DNA of 64,000 bases from Roseateles subflavus (GTDB lineage: Bacteria > Pseudomonadota > Gammaproteobacteria > Burkholderiales > Burkholderiaceae_C): positions 45,941-109,940 of the forward strand of contig NZ_JASVDS010000009.1 in the NCBI RefSeq assembly GCF_030285365.1, read 5' to 3'. Position 1 is the first letter of the stretch. Each line of letters begins with the position of its first letter. The notes below the pieces were generated by a model that did not search any database, was not told the origin of the DNA, and was given only the letters and a program-made list of their open reading frames with translations. Positions 34,416-51,163 of the stretch are shown in pieces. A program made the translations under genes and the position numbers.

Positions 34416-36005
34416 ATGCCCCGCCTGCCCACGCCTCCCAACGCCGCCCCGGCCCCTGCCCTTGATGGCGCTCAGGGCGCTGGCGAACTCAGCACGGCGC
34501 AGTGCTATCCCGCGCTCCTGGCGCGCGATGCCCGGTTCGACGGGCTGTGGTTCGTCGGGGTGAGCTCCACGGGCATCTACTGCCGGCCGGTCTGCCGGGT
34601 GAAGACGCCGCGGCGCGAGAACTGCCGCTTCTTCGCCAGCGCCGCACAGGCCGAGTCCGCCGGCTATCGCCCCTGCCTGCGCTGCCGCCCCGAAACCGCG
34701 CCCGGCGCGCAGCTGCGCTGGAGCGTCACCGATGCCAGCCGCACGCTGGCGCGCCAGGCGGCCGCGCTGATGGCCGAGGACCCGCGTCAGAGCGTGACGG
34801 CGCTGGCCGCACGGCTGGGCATCAGCAGCCGCCACCTGCAGCGCATCTTCGAGGCGGAGCACGGCGTCCCCCCGCTCGCCTACCTGCACACCCGCCGCCT
34901 GCTGCTGGCCAAGCAGCTGCTGATGGACAGCCCGCTGGGCATGGCGGAGGTGGCCGCCGCGGCGGGCTTCGGCAGCCAGCGACGCTTCAACGCGCTCTTC
35001 CAGCAGCACTACCGGCTGCAGCCCGGCAGCCTGCGCAAGGCCGGCGAGCCGCCCCCTTCCGTGACGGCCTGCGGCGAGCCCGGTCTGCGCCTGGCCTACC
35101 GTCCGCCCCTGGCCGTGGACGCGCTGCTGGGCTTCCTGGCCGCCCGCGCGGTGCCGGGTGTCGAGCACGTGGACGCCCACGAACGGCTGATCAGCCGGAG
35201 CCTGCGCCTGCCGCACCAGGGCCGCACGCTCGCCGGGCGGCTCGTCATCCGCTTCCAGCCGGAGCGCGACACCGTGCTGCTCTCGCCCTGCTCTTCGCTG
35301 TGGGCGGCGGCCGGCAGCCTGATTCCCCTGGTGCGCCGCTGGCTGGACCTGGACGCCGCGCCCGACGCCATTCACCAGCACCTGGCAGGTCTGCCCTCGC
35401 TGGAGCCCGGGCTGCGACTGCCGGGCTGCCTGGACCGCTTCGAGCTGGCCGTGCGCGCCGTGCTGGGCCAGCAGGTCACGGTGGCCGCGGCCCGCACCCT
35501 GGCGTCGCGCTTCGTCGAGCGCTTCGGCGAGGACCTCCCGCCGGGCCACCAGACGCCCGAGGTGCGGCGGCTTTTTCCGCTGCCCGAGCGGATCGCCGGG
35601 GCGTCGATCGAGTCCATTGCCGAGCTGGGCATCATCCGCAACCGGGCACAGGCGCTCATCACCCTGGCGCAACGCTGGCCGACGCTGGCCTACGCCCGCC
35701 TGCAGGACGGGCATCTGGCCGGCGGGCAAGACCTGGCCCTGTCCGAGCTGCAGGACCTGCCCGGCATCGGCCCCTGGACCGCGCAGTACATGCTGATGCG
35801 CGGCTGGAGCGCGCCCGACCTGTTCCCACCCGGCGACGTGGTGCTGCGCCAGCAGCTCACCGAGCCCGGGCAGGCCGCCCCCACGCCCCGGGCCCTGGCC
35901 GAGCGCGCCCAGGGCTTCAGCCCCTATCGCTCCTACGCCGTCCTCCAGCTCTGGCACCATGCCGCCCAGCGCACGCCCGCCACCGCAGCCTCACGCAAGA
36001 CCTGA
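34416..36005 (+). CDS. alkA: AdaA-AlkA fusion: methyl-sensing regulator and DNA-3-methyladenine glycosylase
   Basis: Bifunctional protein of 529 residues. The Ada metal-binding domain (about 25-105) has four cysteines in IYCRPVC, ENCRFF and PCLRC, where a cysteine takes methyl groups from DNA phosphotriesters. An AraC-type HTH domain follows (about 110-205, SVTALAARLGISSRHLQRIF). The C-terminal half is AlkA: an N-terminal fold and a helix-hairpin-helix glycosylase with VLGQQVTVAAARTLASR and LPGIGPWTAQY, then catalytic Asp in PPGDVVLR. The methyl-guanine transferase domain is absent. TAAGAT 7 bases upstream suggests a short leader. Confidence 0.93.
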   Translation: MPRLPTPPNAAPAPALDGAQGAGELSTAQCYPALLARDARFDGLWFVGVSSTGIYCRPVCRVKTPRRENCRFFASAAQAESAGYRPCLRCRPETAPGAQLRWSVTDASRTLARQAAALMAEDPRQSVTALAARLGISSRHLQRIFEAEHGVPPLAYLHTRRLLLAKQLLMDSPLGMAEVAAAAGFGSQRRFNALFQQHYRLQPGSLRKAGEPPPSVTACGEPGLRLAYRPPLAVDALLGFLAARAVPGVEHVDAHERLISRSLRLPHQGRTLAGRLVIRFQPERDTVLLSPCSSLWAAAGSLIPLVRRWLDLDAAPDAIHQHLAGLPSLEPGLRLPGCLDRFELAVRAVLGQQVTVAAARTLASRFVERFGEDLPPGHQTPEVRRLFPLPERIAGASIESIAELGIIRNRAQALITLAQRWPTLAYARLQDGHLAGGQDLALSELQDLPGIGPWTAQYMLMRGWSAPDLFPPGDVVLRQQLTEPGQAAPTPRALAERAQGFSPYRSYAVLQLWHHAAQRTPATAASRKT

Positions 36006-36009
36006 CCCC
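35994..36009 (+). repeat. 16-bp dispersed repeat, copy B
   Basis: CGCAAGACCTGACCCC spans the last codons and stop of the AlkA gene and the gap before the EamA gene. Identical to 27182-27197. Here it supplies the final Arg-Lys-Thr-stop of the protein. Confidence 0.6.
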
Positions 36010-36909
36010 ATGCAAGACCACGCCCGTCTGAACGCCGCCGAACTGCTGCTGCTCGCCGCCATCTGGGGCGCGTCCTTCCTCTTCCTGCGCCTGGGCGCCC
36101 CCGCCTTCGGCCCGCTCGCGCTGGCCTTTGTGCGCGTGGCGGGGGCGAGCCTCTTCCTGCTGCCCCTGCTGGCCTGGCAGGGCGGGCGCGAGGGCCTGCA
36201 GGAGCTGCGCCGGGGCTGGCGCCCGCTGCTGCTCGTGGCCGTGCTCAACAGCGCCCTGCCCTTCGCCTTCTTCAGCTACGCGGCGCTGTCCATCACGGCG
36301 GGTCTGTCGAGCATCCTCAACGCCACCACGCCGATCTGGGGCGCGCTCGTGGCCTCGGTGTGGCTCGGTCAGCGGCTGGACGCCGGGCGCATCCTCGGCC
36401 TGCTCGTGGGCTTTGGCGGCGTGGTCTTCCTGGCCTGGGAGCAGGCCAGCTTCAAGCCGGGCGGCAGCGGGTTCGCGATCCTCGCCTGCCTGGGCGCGAC
36501 GTGCTGCTACGGCCTGGCCGCCAGCGCCACCAAGAAGTACCTGGGCGGCACGCGCTCGCTGGCCGTGGCGACCGGCAGCCAGCTCTTCGCGGCGCTGGCC
36601 CTGGCCGTGCCGGCGGCCGCCCAGTGGCCCTCGACGCCGCCGGGCCCCACCGCCTGGCTCAGCGCCGCCGCCCTGGCCCTGCTGTGCTCCGGTCTGGCCT
36701 ACATCCTCTACTTCCGCCTGATGCAGCGCGCCGGGCCGACCTACGCGCTGTCCGTCACCTTCCTGATCCCGGTCTTCGCGGTGCTGTGGGGGCTGGCCTT
36801 CCTGGGCGAGGCCTTCACCCTGCACATGGCCGCCGGCTGCGCCATCGTGCTGCTGGGCACGGCGCTGGCCACCGGCATCGTGGCGCCCTTCGGCCGCGCC
36901 AAGGCCTGA
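36010..36909 (+). CDS. EamA/DMT-family permease
   Basis: Inner-membrane exporter-type protein of 299 residues with ten predicted helices in two EamA repeats (about 10-140 and 155-292). Typical pieces are AAIWGASFLFLRLGAP, ATTPIWGALVASVWLGQRLD and FLIPVFAVLWGLAFLGEAF. It starts 4 bases after alkA and may share its transcript; the substrate (metabolite or amino acid) is unknown for most of the family. The last region ends in a short Arg/Lys tail. Confidence 0.88.
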   Translation: MQDHARLNAAELLLLAAIWGASFLFLRLGAPAFGPLALAFVRVAGASLFLLPLLAWQGGREGLQELRRGWRPLLLVAVLNSALPFAFFSYAALSITAGLSSILNATTPIWGALVASVWLGQRLDAGRILGLLVGFGGVVFLAWEQASFKPGGSGFAILACLGATCCYGLAASATKKYLGGTRSLAVATGSQLFAALALAVPAAAQWPSTPPGPTAWLSAAALALLCSGLAYILYFRLMQRAGPTYALSVTFLIPVFAVLWGLAFLGEAFTLHMAAGCAIVLLGTALATGIVAPFGRAKA

Positions 36910-37121
36910 CGGCAAGGGGCCGGCGCCGGTCGCGTCCAGCGGGCCGCGAGGTCGGAAACGGGCCGGCCGGCGTCCCCGGCCCCAGCCTGGCCGCCCCTGG
37001 ACTCGCAGCGGGCACATGCAGCCCGCGCAAGCGTGCATTCCGAACGGAACCGGTCCCCCGGGGCCGCGCCAAGCCATGCAGAATTTCCGGCATTGCCAGG
37101 CTGGCCTGAAAGGTGCCCGAG

Positions 37122-38264
37122 ATGCAAGTCCAACAACTGTTGCTCCGGCCCGGTGCCGACGCCCTGACCCCTGACGCGCTGGCCGCCCTGCGCGCCCTCC
37201 ACCCCAACCTGCTGCTGGTCTTCGGCTCCGCCGCCTGGCTGCAGCGCGTGGCCGGGCCGCTGGCGGAGGCCTTTCCCGAGGCCCAGCGCATGGGCTGCAC
37301 CACCGCAGGCGAGATCTCGGCCGAGGGCGTGACCGACGACAGCTGCGTCATCACCGCCGTGCGCTTCGACCGGTGCCAGCTGGCGCAGGTGTCCACGCGC
37401 CTGGCCGGCATGGCGGACTCCGCCGAGGCCGGCCGCCGCCTGGCCCGCCAGCTCCCGTCCGAGGGGCTGCGCGCCGTCATCGTGCTGGGCCAGGGCGTGG
37501 CCATCAACGGCAGCGCCCTCATCGTCGGCATGGCCGAGGTCCTCGGCCAGCAGGTCCCCATCACCGGCGGCCTGGCGGGCGATGCCGCCGCCTTCACCGA
37601 GACCTGGGTGCTGAACCAGTCAGGCGTGCACCGCGACGAACTCGTGTGCCTCGGCCTTTACGGCGAGGCCCTGCAGTTCTCGCACGGCTCCTTTGGGGGC
37701 TGGTCCCCCTTCGGCCCCGCCCGCAAGGTGACCCGCTGCGAGCACAACGTGCTGTACGAGCTCGACGGCGAGCCCGCGCTGGACGTCTACAAGCGCTACC
37801 TCGGCGAGCATGCGCGGGACCTGCCGGCCTCCGGTCTGCTCTTTCCCTTCGCGATGCTGGGCAGCGATCACACCGAGATCGGGCTCATCCGCACCATCCT
37901 CGGCGTGGACGAGGCCAGCGGCAGCCTCACGCTCGCGGGCGAGATCGACCCGGAGGGCTATCTGCGCCTGATGCATGCGGGCACCGATGCCCTCGTCGAA
38001 GGGGCCGAGGCCGCTGCGCAGGCGGCTCGCAAGATGCACGCGGGCGACGGCCAGGGCCTGGCGCTGCTGGTCAGCTGCGTGGGCCGCAAGCTGGTGATGG
38101 GCGGGCGTGTGGACGAGGAGATCGAGGCGGTGGCCGACGTCTTCGGCCAGGGCGCCTGCATCGCCGGCTTCTACTCCAACGGCGAGATCAGCCCCTTCAC
38201 CGGCAATCTGGAATGCAAGCTGCACAACCAGACCATGACGATCACCCACATCGCCGAAGCCTGA
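37122..38264 (+). CDS. FIST-domain signal transduction protein
   Basis: Cytosolic sensor of 380 residues with FIST_N (about 25-215; MGCTTAGEISAEGVTDDSCV, GGLAGDAAAF) and FIST_C (about 225-365; ALDVYKRYLGEHA, LVSCVGRKLVMGGRVDEEIE, IAGFYSNGEISPF). FIST domains are thought to bind small ligands such as amino acids and usually accompany kinases or chemoreceptors. An ATG at 37122 with GAAAGG upstream is preferred to the GTG three codons before. The hybrid kinase begins 7 bases downstream, so the pair is likely sensor and transducer. Confidence 0.9.
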   Translation: MQVQQLLLRPGADALTPDALAALRALHPNLLLVFGSAAWLQRVAGPLAEAFPEAQRMGCTTAGEISAEGVTDDSCVITAVRFDRCQLAQVSTRLAGMADSAEAGRRLARQLPSEGLRAVIVLGQGVAINGSALIVGMAEVLGQQVPITGGLAGDAAAFTETWVLNQSGVHRDELVCLGLYGEALQFSHGSFGGWSPFGPARKVTRCEHNVLYELDGEPALDVYKRYLGEHARDLPASGLLFPFAMLGSDHTEIGLIRTILGVDEASGSLTLAGEIDPEGYLRLMHAGTDALVEGAEAAAQAARKMHAGDGQGLALLVSCVGRKLVMGGRVDEEIEAVADVFGQGACIAGFYSNGEISPFTGNLECKLHNQTMTITHIAEA

Positions 38265-38271
38265 GTCCCGC

Positions 38272-41399
<3,128 letters not shown>

Positions 41400-41403
<4 letters not shown>

Positions 41404-42482
41404 GCCGCTCGCGCCAGGTCCTCATCGTCGACGACGCGCCGGTGAACCTCGCCCTGTTCGAAGCGCTCGTGAAGCGGCTGGGGGGCTGCGAGGTGAGCAG
41501 CTTCGGCGACGCCGTGCAGGCCCTGTCCTGGCTGAATGCGCACGACGTGGACCTCATCATCGTGGACTACATGATGCCCCTGCTCAACGGCCTGGACTTC
41601 ATCCAGTCGGTGCGGTCCAAGCCCGGCCTGGAGACGGTGCCCATCCTGATGGTCACGGCCAATGACCAGAAGGAAGTGCGCTACCGGGCCCTGCGCGCCG
41701 GGGCCTCCGACTTCCTGACCAAGCCGGTGGACCGCGCCGAGTTCGAGGCGCGCGCGAGCAATCTGCTGTCGCTGGGCGATGCCCGCCGGCAGCTGGCCGA
41801 CCGCGCCACCTGGCTGGCCGAGGAGGTGCGCAAGGCCACGGCACAGGCCGTGCAGCGCGAGCACGAGACGGTGATCCGGCTCTCGCGCGCGGCGGAGTAC
41901 CGCGACCCCGAGACCGGCGCGCACATCCTGCGCATGGCGCACTACTCGCACCTCATTGCCCGCGCGCTGGGGCTCAGCCAGGCGCAGCAGGACCTCATCC
42001 TCGTCGCCGCGCCGCTGCACGACATCGGCAAAGTGGGCGTGGCGGACGCCATCCTGCTCAAACCCGGGCGCCTCACGCCCGACGAGTTCGAGGTGATGAA
42101 GCAGCACACCGTCTACGGCTACGAGATCCTGCGGGACAGCACGTCCGAGATCCTCCAGGCGGGGGCCAGCATCGCGCTGGGCCACCATGAGAAGTTCGAC
42201 GGCAACGGCTACCCGAACCGCCTGCGGGGCGAGGAGATCCCGATCTTCAGCCGCATCGTCGCGGTGGCTGACGTCTTCGATGCGCTGACCTCGGCCCGGC
42301 CGTACAAGCCGGCCTGGACCCTCGAGGACGCGTCGCAATGGATCCGGAGCCAGTCGGGCTCGCACTTCGACCCGGCCTGCGTGGCCGTCTTCTTCGAGCA
42401 CTGGGACGAGGTGCTGGGCATCCGCGAGCGCTTCGGCGACAGCGAGGACGACTGGCCGTCGATGATCTCGGACTTCGCCTGA
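41400..42482 (+). CDS. response regulator with HD-GYP c-di-GMP phosphodiesterase domain
   Basis: RpfG-like protein of 360 residues: receiver domain (VLIVDDAPVN, Asp56 in IIVDYMMPLLNG, Lys in FLTKPVDR) and HD-GYP domain from about 150, with HDIGK (His207-Asp208), KQHTVYGYEIL, HHEKFDGNGYP and ADVFDALTSARPYK. All metal-binding residues of active HD-GYP enzymes appear present, so hydrolysis of c-di-GMP is expected. Its start overlaps the kinase stop (ATGA). By lowering c-di-GMP it might influence the MshEN ATPases encoded in this window; that is inference. Confidence 0.93.
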
Positions 42483-42536
42483 GGGCCAGGCCCGGGGCCG
42501 CACCGGCAGCCCCGAACGGCCCGCCGGCCGCCGCGC

Positions 42537-46245
<3,709 letters not shown>

Positions 46246-46303
46246 GGGCGGCTCAGGCAGTGTGGGGCCTCCAGTGTAGCCCTCGCACTGCCGGCGCGGG
46301 AGC

Positions 46304-47368
46304 TCAGCTGAAGAGGCGGCGGGCAGCCGGGCTGCCGGCGGCGAGGTCGCGCGAGGCCAGCGCCTTGTACAGCGTCGACAGCTCCACGCCGATGGTCTGG
46401 AAGGCCATCAGGGGCAAGACCTGGCCCCGGTCATCGCAGACGTCGGCCTCGAAATCGCGGGCCAGATGGCGGGCGCACTCCTGCCAGGCGGCGAAGGGCT
46501 CCAGGGACTCGGGCGTCTGCGGCACGTCGAGCGACAGCGTCAGCTCGCGCAGGCTGCTGGCGGTCGGATCCTCGGCCAGCGCGGCCTGCGACTCGAAGCT
46601 CAACAGCAGCACGGGCGGGGCGCCCTCTTCGTCAGCCGGCAGGACGAGCCGTCCCGGGAGGGCGCCCGGCACGAAGCCGTGGCGCAGTGCCATCTGCTGC
46701 ACGTAGCCGAGCGTCCAGGCAGCGGTCTTGGCGCGCAGCACCACGGCCAGCTGGGCATCGTGTTCGCTGGCGAACTGGTCCAGCTCGCGGGCACGGGCGA
46801 CCACGTCCAGCATGTCCGGCGCCTGCAGGAAGCCCGTGATGCCGTCGGCAAAGGCCTGCACCTTCTGCAGGAACTCCGAGTACTCGATCTCGTTCATGGC
46901 GCCGCTGCGGTTGGCCATCTGCACGCCGGCCTGGAACTCGCTGTAGCGCTGGCCGGGCGTGGGCAGCTCCCACTCGCCGGTCTCGGCATTCAGGCCCTCG
47001 ATGTGGAAGGGCTTGGTGCCCGCCCGGCGGCTGCCCGGCAGGTGGGACAGCGCGAGCTCGCCGCTCACGGGCAGCTCGACCGTCACCGTGGCGATGGCGT
47101 CGATCAGGGCGTCGATGCGGGCCGAGGGTCGGCGCGGCAGCGTGCGGCCGGGCATGGGCACGGTGTCACCCATGCCGGGGTCGTCCTCGAAGGAGTCGCC
47201 GACGGCGGCGCGCGCCACGCCGAGGCCCGGCTCCTGGCGTTCGCCGCCCGGCTCCAGCGGCGGCTCGGCGCGCTTGGGGCCGGCCTTGCGGGCCGTCCAC
47301 GCGCCATGGGCGATCACGGCGGCGAGGATCAGGCCGCCAAGAATGGCCAGCATCGCGGTCAGCGTCAT
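46304..47368 (-). CDS. zipA: cell division protein ZipA
   Basis: Bitopic division protein of 354 residues tethering FtsZ to the membrane. An N-terminal helix (about 3-22, LTAMLAILGGLILAAVIAHG) is followed by a basic and Pro/Gly-rich linker and the C-terminal FtsZ-binding domain (about 215-345; LGYVQQMALRHGFVPGALPGRL, LSFESQAAL, LTLSLDVPQTPESLEPF). Location just after smc supports it. Residues 415-428 of the 46-kb region's DNA carry one copy of the dispersed word GCAAGACCTG (46414-46423). Confidence 0.9.
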   Translation of the reverse strand: MTLTAMLAILGGLILAAVIAHGAWTARKAGPKRAEPPLEPGGERQEPGLGVARAAVGDSFEDDPGMGDTVPMPGRTLPRRPSARIDALIDAIATVTVELPVSGELALSHLPGSRRAGTKPFHIEGLNAETGEWELPTPGQRYSEFQAGVQMANRSGAMNEIEYSEFLQKVQAFADGITGFLQAPDMLDVVARARELDQFASEHDAQLAVVLRAKTAAWTLGYVQQMALRHGFVPGALPGRLVLPADEEGAPPVLLLSFESQAALAEDPTASSLRELTLSLDVPQTPESLEPFAAWQECARHLARDFEADVCDDRGQVLPLMAFQTIGVELSTLYKALASRDLAAGSPAARRLFS

Positions 47369-47420
47369 GCCCGGACCTCCGTCATCTCGAACTCCCTGCC
47401 TTGCACTGCAAACATCGTCA

Positions 47421-50400
47421 TCAGCTCTCTGCCATGGTCAGGGCGGCTTCCATGTCCACCGCCACGATACGGGACACGCCCTGCTCCTGCATGGTCACCC
47501 CGATCAGTTGTTCCGCCATCTCCATCGCGATCTTGTTGTGCGAGATGAAGAGGAATTGCGTGCCCGCACTCATCTGGGCCACGAGGCGCGCATAGCGCTC
47601 GGTGTTGGCGTCGTCCAGCGGCGCATCCACCTCGTCCAGCAGGCAGAACGGCGCCGGGTTCAGCTGGAAGATGGCGAACACGAGCGCGATGGCCGTCAGC
47701 GCCTTCTCGCCGCCCGAGAGCAGATGGATGGTGCTGTTCTTCTTGCCCGGCGGCTGGGCCATGACCTGCACGCCGGCGTCCAGGATCTCGTCCCCCGTCA
47801 TCACCAGCTTGGCGTTGCCGCCACCGAAGAGGCTGGGGAACATGCGGCCAAAGTGCTCATTGACCTGGTTGAAGGTGGCGGACAGCAGGTCGCGCGTCTC
47901 CAGGTCGATCTTGTGGATGGCGTCTTCCAGCGTGTTGATGGCGCTGGTGAGATCTCCGAACTGCGAGTCCAGGAAGGTCTTGCGCTCGCGGGCCGCGGTG
48001 AGTTCGTCCAGCGCGGCCAGGTTGACGGCGCCCAGGGCGGCGATCTCACGGTTGATGCGGTCGATCTCGCTCTGCAGGCCCCACAGCTTGACCTCGCCCT
48101 CCTCCACCGTCCTGGCCAGCTGCTCCAGGTCCACGCCCGCGGCGCTCAGCTGCTCCAGGTACTGCGCGCCACCCAGCTGCGCGGCCTGCTCGTCCAGCTG
48201 CAGCTTGGTGATGCGCTCGCGCAGCGGCTCCAGGCTGCGCTCGAAGCTCAGACGCTGCTCCTCGGCGCGGCGCAGGCGCAGGCTGAGGTCGTCGTAGCTG
48301 CTGCGCACGGCGGCCAGCTGCTGCTCGCGCTCCATCTTGAGGGCCAGGGCGTCCTGCAGGCCGGCCTGCGCGGCGGCGTCGTTGAGGGTGTCCAGCTCCG
48401 CCTGCAGGTTCTCGGCGGAGGTCTTGTTCTGGGCGATCTGCTGGCCGGCGGTCTCGATGCTTCGCTGCAGCTCGCCCCGGCGCGCGGCGAGGCCGCGTGC
48501 GGCGAACTGCGATTCCTGCGCCCGGCGCTCCAGTGCCCGCAGCTGCTCGCGCGCCTCGGCCAGCTTGCGCTCGGCCGCGATCACGCCCTCTTCCAGCTGC
48601 GCGTGCCGCTCCTGGGTGTCGGCCAGCTGCAGGTCCAGCTCCTCGAAGCGGGCCTCGCCCGTCATGCGGCGCTCCTGCAGCTCCTCGGCCTGGGCGTCGA
48701 TCTCGGCGATCTCGTCCTCCAGCTGCGCCTTGCGGCTGCTGGCGGCCTCCGCCTGCTGAGACAGGCGCAGCAGCTCGACGTGCAGCTGATGGGCCCGCGT
48801 CTGGGCTTCGCTGGCCTCGCGCCGCACCGTGGCCAGGCGCTGCGAAGCCTCGGTGTAGGCGGCCTCGGCGCGGATCAGGTGGGTCTTGGCATCGTCGGCG
48901 ATGAGCGTCTGGGCGCGCAGCTCGCGGCCCAGGTTCTCGATCTCCTGCGCACGGGCCAGCAGGCCGGCGGCCTCGGAATCGGGCGCATAGAAGCTCACGG
49001 CGAACTGGCTCACCGCGTGACCGTCGCGGGTCATGATGACCTCGCCGTGCGAGAGCTTGCCCCGCCCGGCCAGGGCCTCGTCCATGGAAGCCGCCGTGTA
49101 GACGCCTTCCAGCCAGTCGTTCATCAGCGCCTTCAGGCCGGCATCGTCCAGGCGCAGCAGGTCGGTGAGGCGCGGCAGGGTCTCATGCGTATTGGCGATC
49201 GCCGCGGCGGGCGGCGAGAAGAAGGCCAGGCGGGCGGGCGGCGCGTCGGTGGCGAAGGCGCGCACCGTCTCCAGGCGGCCGACCTCCAGCGCGCCCATGC
49301 GCTCGCGCAGCGCGGCCTCAAGGGCGTTCTCCCAGCCCGTCTCGATGTGCAGGCGCGTCCACAGGCCGGCCAGCCCGTCGAGGCCGTGCCTGGCCAGCCA
49401 GGGCTTGAGCTTGCCCTCGGTCTGCACCTTTTCCTGCAGGGCCTTGAGCGCCTCGAGCCGCGCCGACAAGTCGGCCTGGCGGGCCAGCTGGCGGTTGGCA
49501 TCGTCCTGCGCCGCGCGGCGCGACTCGTCCAGCTGCGGCACCTGATCCTGCAGCTCGTGCAGGCGGGCGTCGGCCAGGTCGCGCTGCTCGTCGGCATCCG
49601 CGCTCTGGACCTTCAGCTCGTCCAGCCTTCCCTGGTCCGGGAGGGTCAGGCCTTGCCTTTCGGTCGCCAGACGCTCGCGGCGCGTGCGCAGCTGGCGGTT
49701 CTGCTCGTCGATGTTGCGGCTCTCGGCGGCCAGCACCTGGATCTGCTGCTGGACCTGGCTGACCTGCACGCGCTGCTCGTTGGCCCGCGCCTGGTGCGCC
49801 CGCACCGCGTCCTCGTGATTGGGCAGGTTCATGGCCTGCTCCTCGGCCTGGGCGGCGAGGATCTCGCTCTGCTCCTCGGCCTCGGCGATCTTCGCGGCGA
49901 TGTCCTCCAGCTCGGCGTCGGCCTGCGCGGCGCGCTCTTCCCACTGCTGGTTCTGTGCCTGCAGCTCGATCAGGCGGCTCTCGACGCGCTGGCGGCCCTC
50001 GACCACATAGCGGATGCGTTCCTCCAGGCGGCTCACCTCCAGCTGCGCCTCGGCCATGCGGCCCTGCGCGGCATGCAGTTCGTCCCCTGCGGCGTAGTGG
50101 GCCTGGCGCACGGTCTCGAGCTCGGCCTCGACGGCGCGCAGCTCGGCCAGGCGGGCCTCCAGGGCGTTGACGGCGTCCAGGTGCTCCTTCTTGACGCGGT
50201 CCTGCTCGGTGGCGGCGTCGCGGTGCTTGAGGAACCACAGCTGGTGCAGCTTCAGCGTGCCGGCGTCCTGCAGCGAGCGGTAGCTGGCGGCGACCTCGGC
50301 CTGGCGCTCCAGCTTCTCGAGGTTGTTGTTCAGCTCGCGCAGGATGTCTTCCACCCGCGTGAGGTTCTCGCGCGTGTCCTTGAGGCGGTTTTCCGTCTCG

Positions 50401-50933
50401 CGGCGGCGTTCCTTGTACTTGGAGACGCCCGCGGCCTCCTCCAGGAACAGGCGCAGCTCCTCGGGCTTGGACTCGATGATGCGGCTGATCGTGCCCTGGC
50501 CGATGATGGCGTAGGCGCGGGGCCCGAGGCCGGTGCCCAGGAACACGTCCTGCACGTCGCGGCGGCGCACCGGCTGGTTGTTGATGAAGTAGCTGCTGCC
50601 CCCTTCACGGGTCAGCACGCGCTTGACGGCGATTTCCGCGAACTGGTTCCACTGGCCGCCGGCCCGGGCGTCCTCGTTGCTGAACACGAGTTCCACGCTG
50701 GCGCGGCTGGCCGGGCGGCGGTTGCCGGAGCCGTTGAAGATCACGTCCTGCATGGACTCGCCGCGCAGCTCGCTGGCCTTGCTCTCGCCCAGCACCCAGC
50801 GCACGGCGTCCATGATGTTGGACTTGCCGCAGCCATTGGGGCCGACCACGCCGACCAGCTGCCCGGGCAGCTGGAAGTTGGTGGGCTCGGCGAAGGACTT
50901 GAAGCCCGAGAGCTTGATCGAGTTCAGGCGCAT
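47421..50933 (-). CDS. smc: chromosome segregation ATPase SMC
   Basis: Full-length SMC of 1170 residues. Walker A GPNGCGKSN lies at residues 31-39, long coiled coils run at about 165-500 and 680-1010, the hinge is at about 520-660 (KPWLARHGLDGLAGLWTRL, TRDGHAVS), and the C-terminal head has the signature LLSGGEKALTAIALVFAIFQ with Walker B CLLDEVDAPLDD. It condenses and segregates the chromosome with ScpA and ScpB, not encoded here. It is transcribed first in the smc-zipA-corC-ligA series and is divergent from queF across 230 bases. Confidence 0.97.
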   Translation of the reverse strand: MRLNSIKLSGFKSFAEPTNFQLPGQLVGVVGPNGCGKSNIMDAVRWVLGESKASELRGESMQDVIFNGSGNRRPASRASVELVFSNEDARAGGQWNQFAEIAVKRVLTREGGSSYFINNQPVRRRDVQDVFLGTGLGPRAYAIIGQGTISRIIESKPEELRLFLEEAAGVSKYKERRRETENRLKDTRENLTRVEDILRELNNNLEKLERQAEVAASYRSLQDAGTLKLHQLWFLKHRDAATEQDRVKKEHLDAVNALEARLAELRAVEAELETVRQAHYAAGDELHAAQGRMAEAQLEVSRLEERIRYVVEGRQRVESRLIELQAQNQQWEERAAQADAELEDIAAKIAEAEEQSEILAAQAEEQAMNLPNHEDAVRAHQARANEQRVQVSQVQQQIQVLAAESRNIDEQNRQLRTRRERLATERQGLTLPDQGRLDELKVQSADADEQRDLADARLHELQDQVPQLDESRRAAQDDANRQLARQADLSARLEALKALQEKVQTEGKLKPWLARHGLDGLAGLWTRLHIETGWENALEAALRERMGALEVGRLETVRAFATDAPPARLAFFSPPAAAIANTHETLPRLTDLLRLDDAGLKALMNDWLEGVYTAASMDEALAGRGKLSHGEVIMTRDGHAVSQFAVSFYAPDSEAAGLLARAQEIENLGRELRAQTLIADDAKTHLIRAEAAYTEASQRLATVRREASEAQTRAHQLHVELLRLSQQAEAASSRKAQLEDEIAEIDAQAEELQERRMTGEARFEELDLQLADTQERHAQLEEGVIAAERKLAEAREQLRALERRAQESQFAARGLAARRGELQRSIETAGQQIAQNKTSAENLQAELDTLNDAAAQAGLQDALALKMEREQQLAAVRSSYDDLSLRLRRAEEQRLSFERSLEPLRERITKLQLDEQAAQLGGAQYLEQLSAAGVDLEQLARTVEEGEVKLWGLQSEIDRINREIAALGAVNLAALDELTAARERKTFLDSQFGDLTSAINTLEDAIHKIDLETRDLLSATFNQVNEHFGRMFPSLFGGGNAKLVMTGDEILDAGVQVMAQPPGKKNSTIHLLSGGEKALTAIALVFAIFQLNPAPFCLLDEVDAPLDDANTERYARLVAQMSAGTQFLFISHNKIAMEMAEQLIGVTMQEQGVSRIVAVDMEAALTMAES

Positions 50934-51042
50934 GGACGGCTAGGCTGGCTCAGAGAATCTCGAGGTCCGCTCCGGCCGGGGCTGGAGCCAGGGGCCCCAG
51001 CTTCCTCAATGCGAAGCTAAGGCGTTGATTTATTTACAGAAA

Positions 51043-51060
51043 TGCCCCTCAAAGGGGGCA
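51043..51060. promoter_or_regulatory. GC-rich hairpin in the smc-queF divergent region
   Basis: TGCCCC (51043-51048) pairs with GGGGCA (51055-51060) around a loop of six bases, next to an AT-rich patch (gatttatttacag, 51028-51040) unusual for this genome. On the minus strand the hairpin is followed by TTTCT. It may be a regulatory hairpin or part of the smc promoter area; no gene end lies nearby to need a terminator. Confidence 0.3.
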
Positions 51061-51163
51061 AATCTCGGGGCCGGATGATAACATCGCGCACCTCCCCGAC
51101 ATCCGTCGTCCGGGCGCCTGGGCTGACCCCTGAGTCAGTGGTGGGCGCCGGCCTGGAATCCAC

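Noticed and set aside
50934..51163. preQ1 riboswitch before queF.
   Set aside because: No preQ1-type pseudoknot sequence is visible, and queF in this place is downstream of preQ0 synthesis; the hairpin seen does not fit the riboswitch.
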